From positions 147,737 to 211,736 of the forward strand of contig NZ_JAAOTJ010000013.1 of the NCBI RefSeq assembly GCF_011297335.1: a stretch of DNA of 64,000 bases. The letters run 5' to 3'. Origin of the DNA: Catellatospora methionotrophica. Lineage in GTDB: Bacteria; Actinomycetota; Actinomycetes; Mycobacteriales; Micromonosporaceae. A program made the position numbers and the translations under genes. Shown here piece by piece: positions 8,698 to 19,021 of this stretch. Position 1 is the first letter of the stretch, and each line of letters begins with the position of its first letter. The notes beneath the pieces were generated by a model that saw nothing but the letters and a program-made list of their open reading frames with translations, made no database searches and had not been told where the DNA came from.

Positions 8698-9207
8698 GTG
8701 GCGCACCAGCCGCTGACCAGGCGAGGCCGGCGCACGCTCGCCTTCACGGGCGCGCTCGCCGCAGCCACCGTGCTGGTCACCGCCGGTGCCGTCGCTGCCT
8801 CGCCCGCCTGGCGGGGTGCCGCTCACGCGCCGGTCGACGGCCACGCCGGTCGGTGGCCGACGCCGAGCGCCGAGCCGACGGCGGACCCGGCCGCACCGAC
8901 GCCGACCCCCGCCCCCGCTGTGTCTGCCGACCCCTCCGCCTCCGGAGGGCCGTCGCCTTCCGGCACGCCGGGCGCGTCCGCCTCCTCGACGCCGACCGGC
9001 CCACCTGGCCCCGGGTCACCCGCCGACCCTGCTCCGGCACCGAGCGCGGCACCGGCCGAGCCACCGGCACCCGCACCCGCACCCGAGCCGCCCGCACCCG
9101 AATCCACGACGCCCGAATCCACGACACCCGAATCCACGACACCCGAACCCGCGCCGACCGAGCCGACACCGGCCGGAGGTGGCGCGGCCGAGCCCGCGAC
9201 GGGCTGA
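8698..9207 (+). CDS. Membrane-anchored Pro/Ala/Ser-rich low-complexity protein
   Basis: 169 residues, GTG start preceded by AGGAGG at 8-bp spacing. An N-terminal basic stretch (RRGRR) is followed by one hydrophobic segment (residues about 15-38) that is a signal peptide or anchor. Everything after it is Pro/Ala/Thr/Ser-rich with an internal PESTT repeat three times over. There is no folded domain, which suggests a cell-wall spacer or stalk. It precedes another exported protein gene in the same orientation, and a 14-bp tandem repeat begins just after its stop. Confidence 0.7.
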   Translation: MAHQPLTRRGRRTLAFTGALAAATVLVTAGAVAASPAWRGAAHAPVDGHAGRWPTPSAEPTADPAAPTPTPAPAVSADPSASGGPSPSGTPGASASSTPTGPPGPGSPADPAPAPSAAPAEPPAPAPAPEPPAPESTTPESTTPESTTPEPAPTEPTPAGGGAAEPATG

Positions 9208-9216
9208 CCCCGTCGC

Positions 9217-9314
9217 GGCGGCCGGACCTAGGCGGCCGGACCTAGGCGGCCGGACCTAGGCGGCCGGACCTAGGCGGCCGGACCTAGGCGGCCGGACCTC
9301 GGTGGCCGGACCTC
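9217..9314. repeat. Seven tandem 14-bp units
   Basis: The unit GGCGGCCGGACCTA occurs perfectly five times (9217-9286), then two variants end in CTC (9287-9314). Each junction makes the palindrome CCTAGG. It fills the gap between two exported-protein genes. Copy number is expected to vary by slippage. Confidence 0.9.
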
Positions 9315-9448
9315 GGCGGTCGAGCCGCCGTCACCATCCCCGCGACCTCCGGGTCCGCGGTACAGCACCACGTCACGTAACACCCGTCACCAGCAACCGG
9401 CGCGTCGTGTGGGCGCGCGGGCCGATGCAGCCTGTCCAGGAGGACACC

Positions 9449-9943
9449 ATGAAGCACGCCAGGAACAGCAAGCGGACCACCGCCATCGTCGGCGCGGCCC
9501 TGATCGGCACCGTACTGGCCGCCACCGCGGCGTGGGCCGTCTTCGGTTCCACGATCGTCGCCGTGGCCAACGGCGGCGCCGAGACCGTCCAGGAGATCAC
9601 GGTCAGTGGGCAGCAGCAGAGTTCGCCGCTGCTGCCGGGGGAGGCCTCGCACGTGAAACTGGCCATCCGCAACCCGAACGGCAACGTGCGTGCCCTGATC
9701 ACCAGCATCACGCCGGGCGCGATCGTGATCGGCAACATCCCGGCCGCATCCGTCGACACCTGCGACGACTACGTCGTGGCCAGCAGTCAGAACACGGTCC
9801 CGGCCACGCTGCCGACTCTCGACAAGGACGCCAGCACCGACGTGTACGTCGTCGACGGGGTGCGGCTCGGCGACGCGCCGCTGATGTGCCAGGGCATGAC
9901 CTGGACGACGAACTGGAACGTGACGTTTCAGGCTGTTCGCTGA
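9449..9943 (+). CDS. Secreted hypothetical protein with two conserved-looking cysteines
   Basis: 164 residues; ATG 9449 follows AGGAGG with 5-bp spacing. Signal peptide at residues about 1-30 (MKHARNSKRTTAIVGAALIG, ending near AAWA). The mature region is beta-rich with motifs GGAETVQEITVSG, a central NPNGNVRALI and two cysteines (VDTCDDYV and MCQGM) that could form a disulfide. I do not recognise the family. A complete LPXTG-type sorting signal lies immediately downstream in the +1 frame (9963-10061), so the protein may once have been, or may still be by frameshifting, anchored to the wall. Confidence 0.8.
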   Translation: MKHARNSKRTTAIVGAALIGTVLAATAAWAVFGSTIVAVANGGAETVQEITVSGQQQSSPLLPGEASHVKLAIRNPNGNVRALITSITPGAIVIGNIPAASVDTCDDYVVASSQNTVPATLPTLDKDASTDVYVVDGVRLGDAPLMCQGMTWTTNWNVTFQAVR

Positions 9944-10061
9944 CCGGGCGGCGACCGGCGTACTCCCGGTGACGGGTGGTCCCGGCGTCGTGTCGCTGCT
10001 GCTGGTCGGTCTCACCTGCTTGCTGCTGGGGCTGAGCTGCCGCAGGTGGGCCAGGCGCTGA
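9924..10061 (+). pseudogene. Out-of-frame LPXTG cell-wall sorting signal
   Basis: In the frame +1 to the preceding gene, codons from 9963 read LPVTGG, then a hydrophobic helix VVSLLLVGLTCLLLGLSC, then RRWARR and a stop at 10059. This is the exact layout of a sortase substrate tail. The frame opens after a stop at 9921 and has no convincing start or ribosome site of its own. Possible explanations are a disrupted C-terminus of the upstream gene, a +1 programmed frameshift at CGC-TGA-C, or an assembly error. Confidence 0.6.
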
Positions 10062-10070
10062 GCGCCGCAG

Positions 10071-10120
10071 GAAAGGGCGTCTTCTCATCGATTCCGATGC
10101 GGAGGGCGCCCTTTCTGCTT
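10071..10120 (+). terminator. Hairpin terminator
   Basis: GAAAGGGCG (10071-10079) pairs with CGCCCTTTC (10107-10115), followed by a short T-rich tail. It separates the secreted protein gene from the convergent acetyltransferase. Confidence 0.6.
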
Positions 10121-10135
10121 TGTCCGCAGTCAGGT

Positions 10136-10819
10136 TCAGAGGGTCGGTGGGAGGTGGACCGCACCCATCGAGATCTCGCGGCGTATCCGGAACCCGAGCC
10201 GTTCGTACATGGCCAGCGCGCCGGGATTGTCGAGGCGTACGTGCAGGAAGGCCCTGTCGCCGCGCTCGTGCAGCACGGCGGTCATCGCCCGGACCAGCCG
10301 CGTGGCCAGGCCCTGCCGCCGGTGCGCGGGGTCGGTGCAGATCGCACTGAGTTCGCTCCAGCCCTGCGGCCGCAGCCGCTCCCCGGCCATCGCCACCAGC
10401 ACTCCGCCACGGCGGATGCCCAGGTAGACGCCCAGTTCCAGGGTGCGCGGCGTGAACACGCGGCCGTTACGGTGCCGGGCCACGAACGCCACGATCTCGG
10501 GGAGGTCGTCCGGCCCGAGTCGCACCGCGTCCGCGTCGGCGCGCGGCTCAGCGCCGTCCTCGACGAGTTGCAGCCCGGGACCGACGCCGGTGACCTTCCA
10601 GTCGTCGTGCGGGGCGACGACGATCCCGGCGACCGGGGCCTGTTCGGGGCCGACCAGCGCGGCGGCGTCGGCCCAGTCCCGGGCCGTGGTCGGGTGGGGG
10701 ATCGCGATGAACCGCGACAGCTCCGGCGGGTAGCGCATGACACGTCCCCGCCGCTGCGCCAGGTGGGCATGCGGCCCGGTCAGCGCGGACCGTACGGGGT
10801 CGTCGAGCGGATCGGCCAT
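10136..10819 (-). CDS. GNAT family N-acetyltransferase (FR47-like)
   Basis: 227 residues from ATG 10819. The C-terminal half is a GNAT domain: the acetyl-CoA loop reads ICTDPAHRRQGLATRL (R-R-x-G-x-A type), followed by FLHVRLDNPGALAMYERLGF, the usual motif B with N and Y. The N-terminal 100 residues are a less conserved alpha/beta region, as in FR47-like proteins that carry a second degenerate GNAT half. It would transfer an acetyl group to an amine on a small molecule or protein; the acceptor is unknown. It is 50 bp downstream of the DUF998 gene on the same strand. Confidence 0.85.
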   Translation of the reverse strand: MADPLDDPVRSALTGPHAHLAQRRGRVMRYPPELSRFIAIPHPTTARDWADAAALVGPEQAPVAGIVVAPHDDWKVTGVGPGLQLVEDGAEPRADADAVRLGPDDLPEIVAFVARHRNGRVFTPRTLELGVYLGIRRGGVLVAMAGERLRPQGWSELSAICTDPAHRRQGLATRLVRAMTAVLHERGDRAFLHVRLDNPGALAMYERLGFRIRREISMGAVHLPPTL

Positions 10820-10869
10820 GGGGCGTCCTCGGGTCGGCGTGAGCGCTGCGCCGACTCTAACCATGGCAA

Positions 10870-11514
10870 TCAAGACGGTGAATGGTTCCCGGCGGGTCGG
10901 GCACGCCAGACGATCACGCCGAGCACGACCGTCCAGACCGTGAGCGGGTCGAAGCCGAGCCGTTCGGCCCCGCCGACGCCCAGCCCCAGATGCTGCCCGC
11001 TGGCGAACAGCACACAGCCGACGATGCCGACGACGCCCATGGCCAGCGAGAAGGCGCGTTCGCGCCGCCGCTCGCGAGGTGTGGCCAGCCCGACCAGCAG
11101 CGGGCCGAGCGCGCCCGGAAACTGCAACCCGGCCCCGACCAGGTGCAGCGGCATGTTCACGTCGCCCGGAGCCAGGCCGACCAGCACCGCGCCGACGCCG
11201 CTGACCGCGATCAGCGCCAGGCCCGCCCCGGCCAGGCGCTGCGGCGGCCAGTAGCGCCGGGTCGCCAGCGCGCCGACCGCCGTACACACGCCGACGAGCA
11301 CGAAAGCCGCGTTCATGAGCGCGTGCCGGGGAGAGCACAGCATCGTGGCCTGCCGCCAGACGTCTGCGGACGGCTCGCACCGGGCGTAGCCGAGATCGCT
11401 GATCGTGTTGGCGCTGAAGCTGTACGCCGGATCCCAGGCCGCTGCGACGAACGGCTGCACCAGGAAGTAGACGATCGTCAGCATCCAGCAGAGCGCACCC
11501 AGCCGCTGTCTCAT
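10870..11514 (-). CDS. DUF998-like integral membrane protein
   Basis: 214 residues from ATG 11514. It has an N-terminal helix, then the diagnostic YSFSANTISDLG motif, then five or six more hydrophobic helices. A loop with MLCSPRHALMN and a later MPLHLVGAGLQF also fit the DUF998 family. Family members sit in the cytoplasmic membrane and have no established function. It probably forms a two-gene unit with the acetyltransferase. The divergent gene at 11615 lies about 100 bp away. Confidence 0.8.
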   Translation of the reverse strand: MRQRLGALCWMLTIVYFLVQPFVAAAWDPAYSFSANTISDLGYARCEPSADVWRQATMLCSPRHALMNAAFVLVGVCTAVGALATRRYWPPQRLAGAGLALIAVSGVGAVLVGLAPGDVNMPLHLVGAGLQFPGALGPLLVGLATPRERRRERAFSLAMGVVGIVGCVLFASGQHLGLGVGGAERLGFDPLTVWTVVLGVIVWRARPAGNHSPS

Positions 11515-11614
11515 CACATCGACAGTAGACGGGCCGTCCAGCACCGACCCGGCGCGCGGCCGCCGACGAAATTGTCCTGCCGCCGACGGCGCGGACGTGG
11601 TTACGGTCAGGCGC

Positions 11615-12394
11615 ATGGACCGACTTTCCGCGATCACTTTCCGGCTGCCCGCGACGGTGGAGTCGCGCGCGTTCCTCGACGGCCTGCGGCTGCTGCTCGC
11701 CGACGTCCTCTACGCCGACGCCGGTGACCCGGACCGGCTGACGCTGACCCCGCCGGTGCCCGAGGGCGCGCTGCCGGTGACGGTGTTCGCGCTAGCCGAT
11801 GTGCCCGGGCCCGAGGTCGCGCTGAACACGGGCCAGGTCATCGGCCTGAAAACCGGCCCCGGCACCGGGGCGGTCACCCTGCCGGGCCGGATCGAGCTGC
11901 CCGAGCTGGCCCGCCGCCTGGCCGGGCACGTGCGCCGGGTCGACCACACGGGCGTGAACCTGCCCGTCGGCACCGCCCCCGGCCAGTGGGACGACCTGCT
12001 CCGCGACGTCGCCGCGACGTCGGCGACCTACCGCTACCCGACCGGTGAGCCGTGGCCGTTCGTGCTGCCCGCGACGGCCGAGGAGTGCGACGCCGACATC
12101 ACCGACTTCGTCGTCGGCCGGGAACCGCGCTTCGAGCTGGTGTACGAGCAGCACCTCACCCAGACCTCGTGGCAGATCGCCCTGTTCACCGACCTGACGC
12201 GGGCCGAACTGGAGCTGATGTTCCCCGAGGGTCTGACCTTCCCCGGCCTGGACGACGTGTTCCGCGTCGTGCCGGTCCGCCACCCGTGGCCGGACCTGGG
12301 CATCCGCTTCGACCTCTGCTACCGCGGCGACGGCGGCCCCGACGACTGGGAGACGGGGCAGTGGCTGGTCACCGCAGGTGGCCGGATCCGCTGA
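11615..12394 (+). CDS. Hypothetical cytoplasmic protein
   Basis: 259 residues from ATG 11615. I do not recognise the family. There is no signal peptide or membrane segment; composition is acidic with many Asp, Glu and Trp, and a repeated theme of PWPFVLPATAEE and HPWPDLGIRFDL suggests two related alpha/beta halves. Codon use is typical of the neighbours, so it is a real gene. It converges on the nucleotidyltransferase-methyltransferase gene with a 9-bp gap. No functional inference is safe. Confidence 0.75.
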   Translation: MDRLSAITFRLPATVESRAFLDGLRLLLADVLYADAGDPDRLTLTPPVPEGALPVTVFALADVPGPEVALNTGQVIGLKTGPGTGAVTLPGRIELPELARRLAGHVRRVDHTGVNLPVGTAPGQWDDLLRDVAATSATYRYPTGEPWPFVLPATAEECDADITDFVVGREPRFELVYEQHLTQTSWQIALFTDLTRAELELMFPEGLTFPGLDDVFRVVPVRHPWPDLGIRFDLCYRGDGGPDDWETGQWLVTAGGRIR

Positions 12395-12403
12395 ACAGGG
12401 CCG

Positions 12404-13906
12404 TCACGAGTTCAGCGGCCGCCGCGCGACCAGCAGCAGGTGTGTCACGGGCCAGTCCAGCGGGGTGCCGTCCAGGTCGGTGAGTGTGGCGACCGGGGCG
12501 ATCCGGTTCGCGACGATCCAGTCGTTGCGGCTGGTCCGTGACGCCGGGTCCAGCTCGAAGCCCACGTCGTCCAGCAGCCGCCGCCAGTCGGCGTACGCCA
12601 GGCCGCAGAACTGCTCGCGGGTCTCCGACAGCCAGCTCGCGTGGTAGTCCTTGCGCGTCAGGTAGTCCATGGCGTCGCCGAGCGCCAGCCGGACCGTGTC
12701 GCCCTGAGCCGTGTGCGGCACCCCGAACGCGAAGTCGACCGTGAACTGGTCGAACCGGGCGCGGGTGGACAGCCCGGCGACGTACTCGGCGACCTGCGCG
12801 GACGGCAGCCTGGCGAGGTCGTGGCGCGGCCCGCCGGGGTTGGCTCCGTCGCCGTGCTCCAGGCGCAGCAGCACCTGCCGGTCGCGGTCGTCGGGGCCGC
12901 AGACGTCACTGTTGATCCAGACGCCACCGGGGGCGGTGTGCTCGTAGATGGCCTGGGCGAAGGCGCGCAGCGACTTCTCCTGGTCGCCGTACGACCAGAT
13001 CTCGTGGGTCAGCGCGAACGTCAGCGTCGTGTTGATCGAGCGGGCCGGGAACACGGCCCCGCCGAGCACGTTGCGGCGGTAGAAGAACACGTTCGGGTTG
13101 GCGAACACGCCCTGTGCCTTGCGGTGTACGCACTCGTCGAACAGGTGCCGGGCGACCTCGACGCCGATCAGGTCGCTCTCGCGCAGGGCCGGTTCCCGGT
13201 CGGCGAGCTCCAGCACCGCGCCCGCGCCGCAGCCGATGTCGACGACCCGGCCGGGCTGCACGTGCTCGCGGGCCACGGCCCACTTGCGGGCGGCGCTGTC
13301 GGCGAACGCCTCCACGTAGGCGCGGTAGTCGCGGGTCGCGGTCAGGCCGCCCTCGTCGCCGACGACCGGATCGTTGACGACGGTGCGTACGGTCTCGACG
13401 AGCCGGTAGCGGTCGAAGACGTCGACGGTGGCGGGATGGGCCAGCTCACGCCACGTCTCGTCGCCGGCGGCCAGGCGCAGCAGCACATCCCAGGGCCGTT
13501 CGGCGGCGGGCTCCTGCCCGGCCTCGACCGGGTCGATCGCGAAGCCGAGCCGCTCGTACATCGCGGCGACGTCGGGGGTGGAGCAGGCCACGACGGTGTC
13601 GTGCGGGGTCAGCTCGATACCGGTGGCCGCGGTGATGTTCTTCAGGGTCACCTCGGCGAAGCGCGGGGTCGGCGCGGCGTCGAAGACCGGCACGACCACA
13701 GAGCGCAGGCCGGTGACGGCGCTGAACCGCTCGATCGCGGCCTCGCGTCGGTGGTAGGGGACCGGGTTGCGGCGGGTGTTGTCGTGGTTTGCCGAGGTCA
13801 CCGCCCAGACGATGGTCGCGCCGTGCCGGGCGGCCAGCGCGACGAGCCGGTCCGCCTGGAAGCGGGTCAGCAGGTGATGGCGTCCGGGGAACAGCACGTA
13901 TCTCAT
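12404..13906 (-). CDS. Nucleotidyltransferase-like domain fused to SAM methyltransferase
   Basis: 500 residues from ATG 13906. Residues 1-165 resemble an adenylyl/cytidylyltransferase of the NMNAT (NadM) type: an opening MRYVLFPGRHHLLTRFQ in place of the G-R-x-P-x-H-x-GH loop, and NTRRNPVPYHRREAAI in place of the ENPF-type motif. From about 205 a class I methyltransferase begins, with SAM-binding motif VVDIGCGAGAVLEL near residue 221. Later text such as TLTFALTHEIWSYGDQEKSL suggests a large substrate pocket. The two activities in one chain suggest a modified-nucleotide or conjugate product, but neither substrate is known. Confidence 0.75.
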   Translation of the reverse strand: MRYVLFPGRHHLLTRFQADRLVALAARHGATIVWAVTSANHDNTRRNPVPYHRREAAIERFSAVTGLRSVVVPVFDAAPTPRFAEVTLKNITAATGIELTPHDTVVACSTPDVAAMYERLGFAIDPVEAGQEPAAERPWDVLLRLAAGDETWRELAHPATVDVFDRYRLVETVRTVVNDPVVGDEGGLTATRDYRAYVEAFADSAARKWAVAREHVQPGRVVDIGCGAGAVLELADREPALRESDLIGVEVARHLFDECVHRKAQGVFANPNVFFYRRNVLGGAVFPARSINTTLTFALTHEIWSYGDQEKSLRAFAQAIYEHTAPGGVWINSDVCGPDDRDRQVLLRLEHGDGANPGGPRHDLARLPSAQVAEYVAGLSTRARFDQFTVDFAFGVPHTAQGDTVRLALGDAMDYLTRKDYHASWLSETREQFCGLAYADWRRLLDDVGFELDPASRTSRNDWIVANRIAPVATLTDLDGTPLDWPVTHLLLVARRPLNS

Positions 13907-14087
13907 CGGGTCTTGATACCTCACGCGGCGGCGATCCCGCTCACCGCACGGTCGCCGTACCGCCGCGCGACTATGCTTTTCGGCATTTGCGTGTTTTGCG
14001 ACGCCGGGAAATTTCTCGGCCGCGGACCGATGAGTTTCGCGGGCCGGGGCGGTCTGCCTGTACATGACCCGAGAAGGAGTGGCACCG

Positions 14088-14945
14088 ATGACTGAGGCCA
14101 AGACGTACACCCTTGCTGTTCCCGGCGCGGTCCTGCACTACGACGTGCGCGAGGACGGCGGCACCACCGAACCGGCCCTGCTGCTGATCGGCTCGCCGAT
14201 GGGCGCCGAGGGCTTCGGCACGCTCGCCGGGTTCATTCCCGGCCGCACCCTGGTCACCTACGACCCGCGCGGGGTGTCCCGCAGTGTGCGCACCGACGGC
14301 GCGACGGAGTCGACCCCCGACGAGCACGCCGACGACCTGCACCGGCTGATCGCCGAGCTCGGCGGGCCGGTCGACATCTTCGCCAGCAGCGGCGGGGCGG
14401 TCAACGCGCTTGCCCTGGTCGCCCGGCACCCGGCGGACGTGCGCACGCTGGTCGCGCACGAGCCGCCGGCGGCCCAGGCGCTGCCCGACCGCGACCAGGC
14501 GCTGGCCGCGATCCGGTTCATCTCCGACCTGTACCACGCCAAGGGCTCCGGCGCGGGCATGGCCGCGTTCATCGCCGCGGTCGGCCACCAGGGCGAGTTC
14601 CCAGACGGCTACGCGGTCGCGCCGGACCCGGCCCAGTTCGGCATGCCCGCGCAGGACGACGGCTCGCGCGACGACGTGCTGCTGGGCCAGAACCTGATCA
14701 GCTGCACCCACTACGAGCACGACTTCGACGCCCTGCGCGCCGCGCCGACCCGGATCGTGCTCGCTGTCGGTGAGGAGTCCGCGGGCACGATGGCCAGCCG
14801 CGGCGGGGTCGCGGTCGCCGAGAAGCTGGGCACCACGGCGGTCGTGTTCCCCAGCAACCACGGTGGCTTCCTCGGCGACGAGTTCGGCATGCCGGGCAAG
14901 CCGGCGGAGTTCGCCGTCAAGCTGCGCGAGGTGCTGGCCGCCTGA
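14088..14945 (+). CDS. Alpha/beta hydrolase
   Basis: 285 residues. ATG 14088 follows AAGGAG at 8-bp spacing. The fold core is clear: an early LLLIGSPMGAEGF oxyanion segment, YDPRGVSRS, the nucleophile elbow ASSGGAV with Ser101, HEPPAAQ, and a C-terminal SNHGGF supplying the catalytic His. It is paralogous to the hydrolase at 30929-31741, sharing LLLIG-x-PM, DPRG, SSGGAV-x-AL and AHEPP. The substrate is unknown. Transcribed divergently from the fusion gene upstream. Confidence 0.87.
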   Translation: MTEAKTYTLAVPGAVLHYDVREDGGTTEPALLLIGSPMGAEGFGTLAGFIPGRTLVTYDPRGVSRSVRTDGATESTPDEHADDLHRLIAELGGPVDIFASSGGAVNALALVARHPADVRTLVAHEPPAAQALPDRDQALAAIRFISDLYHAKGSGAGMAAFIAAVGHQGEFPDGYAVAPDPAQFGMPAQDDGSRDDVLLGQNLISCTHYEHDFDALRAAPTRIVLAVGEESAGTMASRGGVAVAEKLGTTAVVFPSNHGGFLGDEFGMPGKPAEFAVKLREVLAA

Positions 14946-14952
14946 CGGCCGC

Positions 14953-14983
14953 GGGCGGGGCGGGCCACGGGGCCGCCCCGCCC
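14953..14983. terminator. GC-rich hairpin terminator between convergent genes
   Basis: GGGCGGGGCGG (14953-14963) pairs with CCGCCCCGCCC (14973-14983). A second small hairpin CCCGGACC/GGTCCGGG follows directly. Confidence 0.6.
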
Positions 14984-14999
14984 GGACCTGCGGTCCGGG

Positions 15000-15482
15000 T
15001 CACGCCGCGCGGGTGAATTCCATGATCCAGTTGGTGCGCCAGGTCGCGCCCTGGTCGTACGAGAACGACTGCTGCCAGCGGGCGGCGTCCGCGCCCTCGC
15101 GGGCCCACTCGAAGCGGACCCGGACCGGATGACCGCCGAGCACGTCCTCGCAGTCGAACACGCCGCGCCCGTCGCGCCACGCGCCCTCCACGGGCGGGTC
15201 GAGGTGGCCGGGGTTGCGGCTGGACGCCCACCAGATGCGCCACAGCCGGGCCTGCGGGTCGAACTGCCGCAGCGTGTATCCCTCGAACGGCTGTTCGCCG
15301 GGCGGGGCCTCGGTCCACATGCGGTCGACGTGGCCGAGTCCGCCGAGGACCGGCTCGACGTGCGAGCGGGCGTCGAACTCGACCCACTCGGCGCAGCCGG
15401 GATCGGTGACGTCGCGCAGTTTGCGGTTGCGCACCTGCCACCGGCCGAAGATGAAGTCGAAGTCGGCGCGGCCGTCGTCCAT
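15000..15482 (-). CDS. DUF1579-like protein
   Basis: 160 residues from ATG 15482, preceded by GGGGGAT. The start DFDFIFGRWQVRNRKL, with a central EPVLGGLGHVDRMW and WRIWWASSRNPGH, matches the lipocalin-like beta-barrel proteins annotated as DUF1579 in actinobacteria. It is soluble, with no signal. Function is not established for the family. It converges on the alpha/beta hydrolase and is divergent from katG, which starts 241 bp away. Confidence 0.7.
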   Translation of the reverse strand: MDDGRADFDFIFGRWQVRNRKLRDVTDPGCAEWVEFDARSHVEPVLGGLGHVDRMWTEAPPGEQPFEGYTLRQFDPQARLWRIWWASSRNPGHLDPPVEGAWRDGRGVFDCEDVLGGHPVRVRFEWAREGADAARWQQSFSYDQGATWRTNWIMEFTRAA

Positions 15483-15570
15483 CGAGATCCCCCTGTAGCG
15501 ATCGAGTCGGTCGCCGCATCATGCCGGTGACCACCGACATCGGGCGACACGCGGACACTCTTCCATATTC

Positions 15571-15600
15571 TTGACTCATTCCAGAAAGCGGACCAGACTA
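15571..15600 (+). promoter_or_regulatory. Possible katG promoter
   Basis: TTGACT at 15571-15576 followed after 18 bp by AGACTA at 15595-15600, in the gap before katG. The -10 match is weak. No furA gene precedes katG, unlike many actinobacteria. Confidence 0.3.
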
Positions 15601-15699
15601 CGGGACGTGGCCGCGCCCTCGGACGCCGAGCGGATGCGGCCCGAGCCGCCTGCCATGCGTCACCGGTGGGCGGCTAGCTGTCAGGGCCTGATCACCTGA

Positions 15700-17955
<2,256 letters not shown>

Positions 17956-17966
17956 TCGGTGACACG

Positions 17967-18003
17967 ACGAAGCCCGCCGGTGACACGCACCGGCGGGCTT
18001 CGT
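17967..18003. terminator. Strong bidirectional terminator after katG
   Basis: A perfect 16-bp stem (17967-17982 with 17988-18003) and 5-nt loop lies between katG and the convergent LppU-like gene. Confidence 0.85.
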
Positions 18004-18015
18004 CGTCGGGGTGCG

Positions 18016-18702
18016 TCAGTACTTCATGACGCAGTACACGACCGTCGGGTGGACGAACCGGTACCAGTGGTTCCACTTGTAGGCCTTGGTGCACTTGTCG
18101 CCGTCGGCCCCGCCGGGCACGACGTCGACGATGTGCACGGTGCCCTTGTCCTTGCACTTGGTCGCGGCGACGGCGAAATCGGTGTCCGTCGGGAGCTTGT
18201 AGCAGAAGTTCTTCACCAGATACAGCTCCAGGCAGAGCCGGTAGCCGGAGTTGGTGATCCACGGGCCGTCGGGGTCGGCGCAGGTGCCCTGGGCATTGTC
18301 GACCGACAGGACCCGGTAGGTTCCGCGCGAGCCGTTGCAGTTGCCGAGCCCCAGGAAGGTGCCCTTGACGTCGACGGCGATGCAGTCCCCGACGGCGGCG
18401 GGCGCGGGCAGCGCGGCCTCGCTCGTGGGGATCGGCTCCTCCGGGGAGTACAGGTCCGACGGCCTGGTGCGCTGCGCCGACGCCGACGGCGACGGTCCCG
18501 GCGTCGGGCTGGTGTCCCCGTTGAGGAGGTTGTAAGCAACTCCGCCGCCGCACAGGCCGATCACAGCCAGCACCACGACGCCGACGATCAGGCCGACGAT
18601 CAGCGGGGTGTTGCTCTTCTTCGGCGGTGGCGGCGGGGTGCCCGGCTGCCATGGCGCGGCGCCGGGGTAGCCGGAGGGATGCGGCGGTGGAGGCAGCGTC
18701 AC
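18016..18702 (-). CDS. LppU/SCO3897-like single-pass membrane protein
   Basis: 228 residues. Order: a Pro-rich cytoplasmic N-terminus (residues 1-29, including a run of prolines), one transmembrane helix (about 32-56), a Ser/Pro/Thr-rich linker, and an extracellular domain beginning VGDCIAVDVKG with eight or so cysteines. The C-terminal KCTKAYKWNHWYRF and YCVMKY resemble LppU/SCO3897 proteins of actinobacteria. The domain is likely disulfide-bonded outside the membrane. Function is unknown for the family. It converges on katG. Confidence 0.7.
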   Translation of the reverse strand: MTLPPPPHPSGYPGAAPWQPGTPPPPPKKSNTPLIVGLIVGVVVLAVIGLCGGGVAYNLLNGDTSPTPGPSPSASAQRTRPSDLYSPEEPIPTSEAALPAPAAVGDCIAVDVKGTFLGLGNCNGSRGTYRVLSVDNAQGTCADPDGPWITNSGYRLCLELYLVKNFCYKLPTDTDFAVAATKCKDKGTVHIVDVVPGGADGDKCTKAYKWNHWYRFVHPTVVYCVMKY

Positions 18703-19021
18703 CCCTGGAGTCTCACATGCGGGGGCAACGGGTCGCCAAATCGTTCCTCCACATCAGATGGTCGGCCGAGCGCCCGCCGAGGTCTGTCCCGCTGGCCGCC
18801 GTCCCGGGACCGGGGCACCCGCGGTTAGGTTCCGGCCTGCTCAGCGGGCACCCTTCGGGGTGTGACCGACTATTCCGCCGCGGTCGGCTGCCGGCACGGC
18901 TTCGGGCGACGACCTGCTGATCAACATGCGCCGCCCGTGTGCCGATTTGCGTCTGATATGCCCGAATCCGTCACTTAAGCGGCCGAGTCAGGGCAGATTG
19001 GTCGCAAGGAGAGGAGCCGGG
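18703..19021. other. 319-bp divergent intergenic region
   Basis: Separates the LppU-like gene from the esterase-like gene. I see a ribosome site (GAGAGGAG) before 19022 but no clear operator, hairpin or coding frame. Confidence 0.4.

Noticed and set aside
9217..9314. Possible CRISPR array
   Set aside because: The 14-bp units are directly abutting with no spacers, and no cas genes are present.
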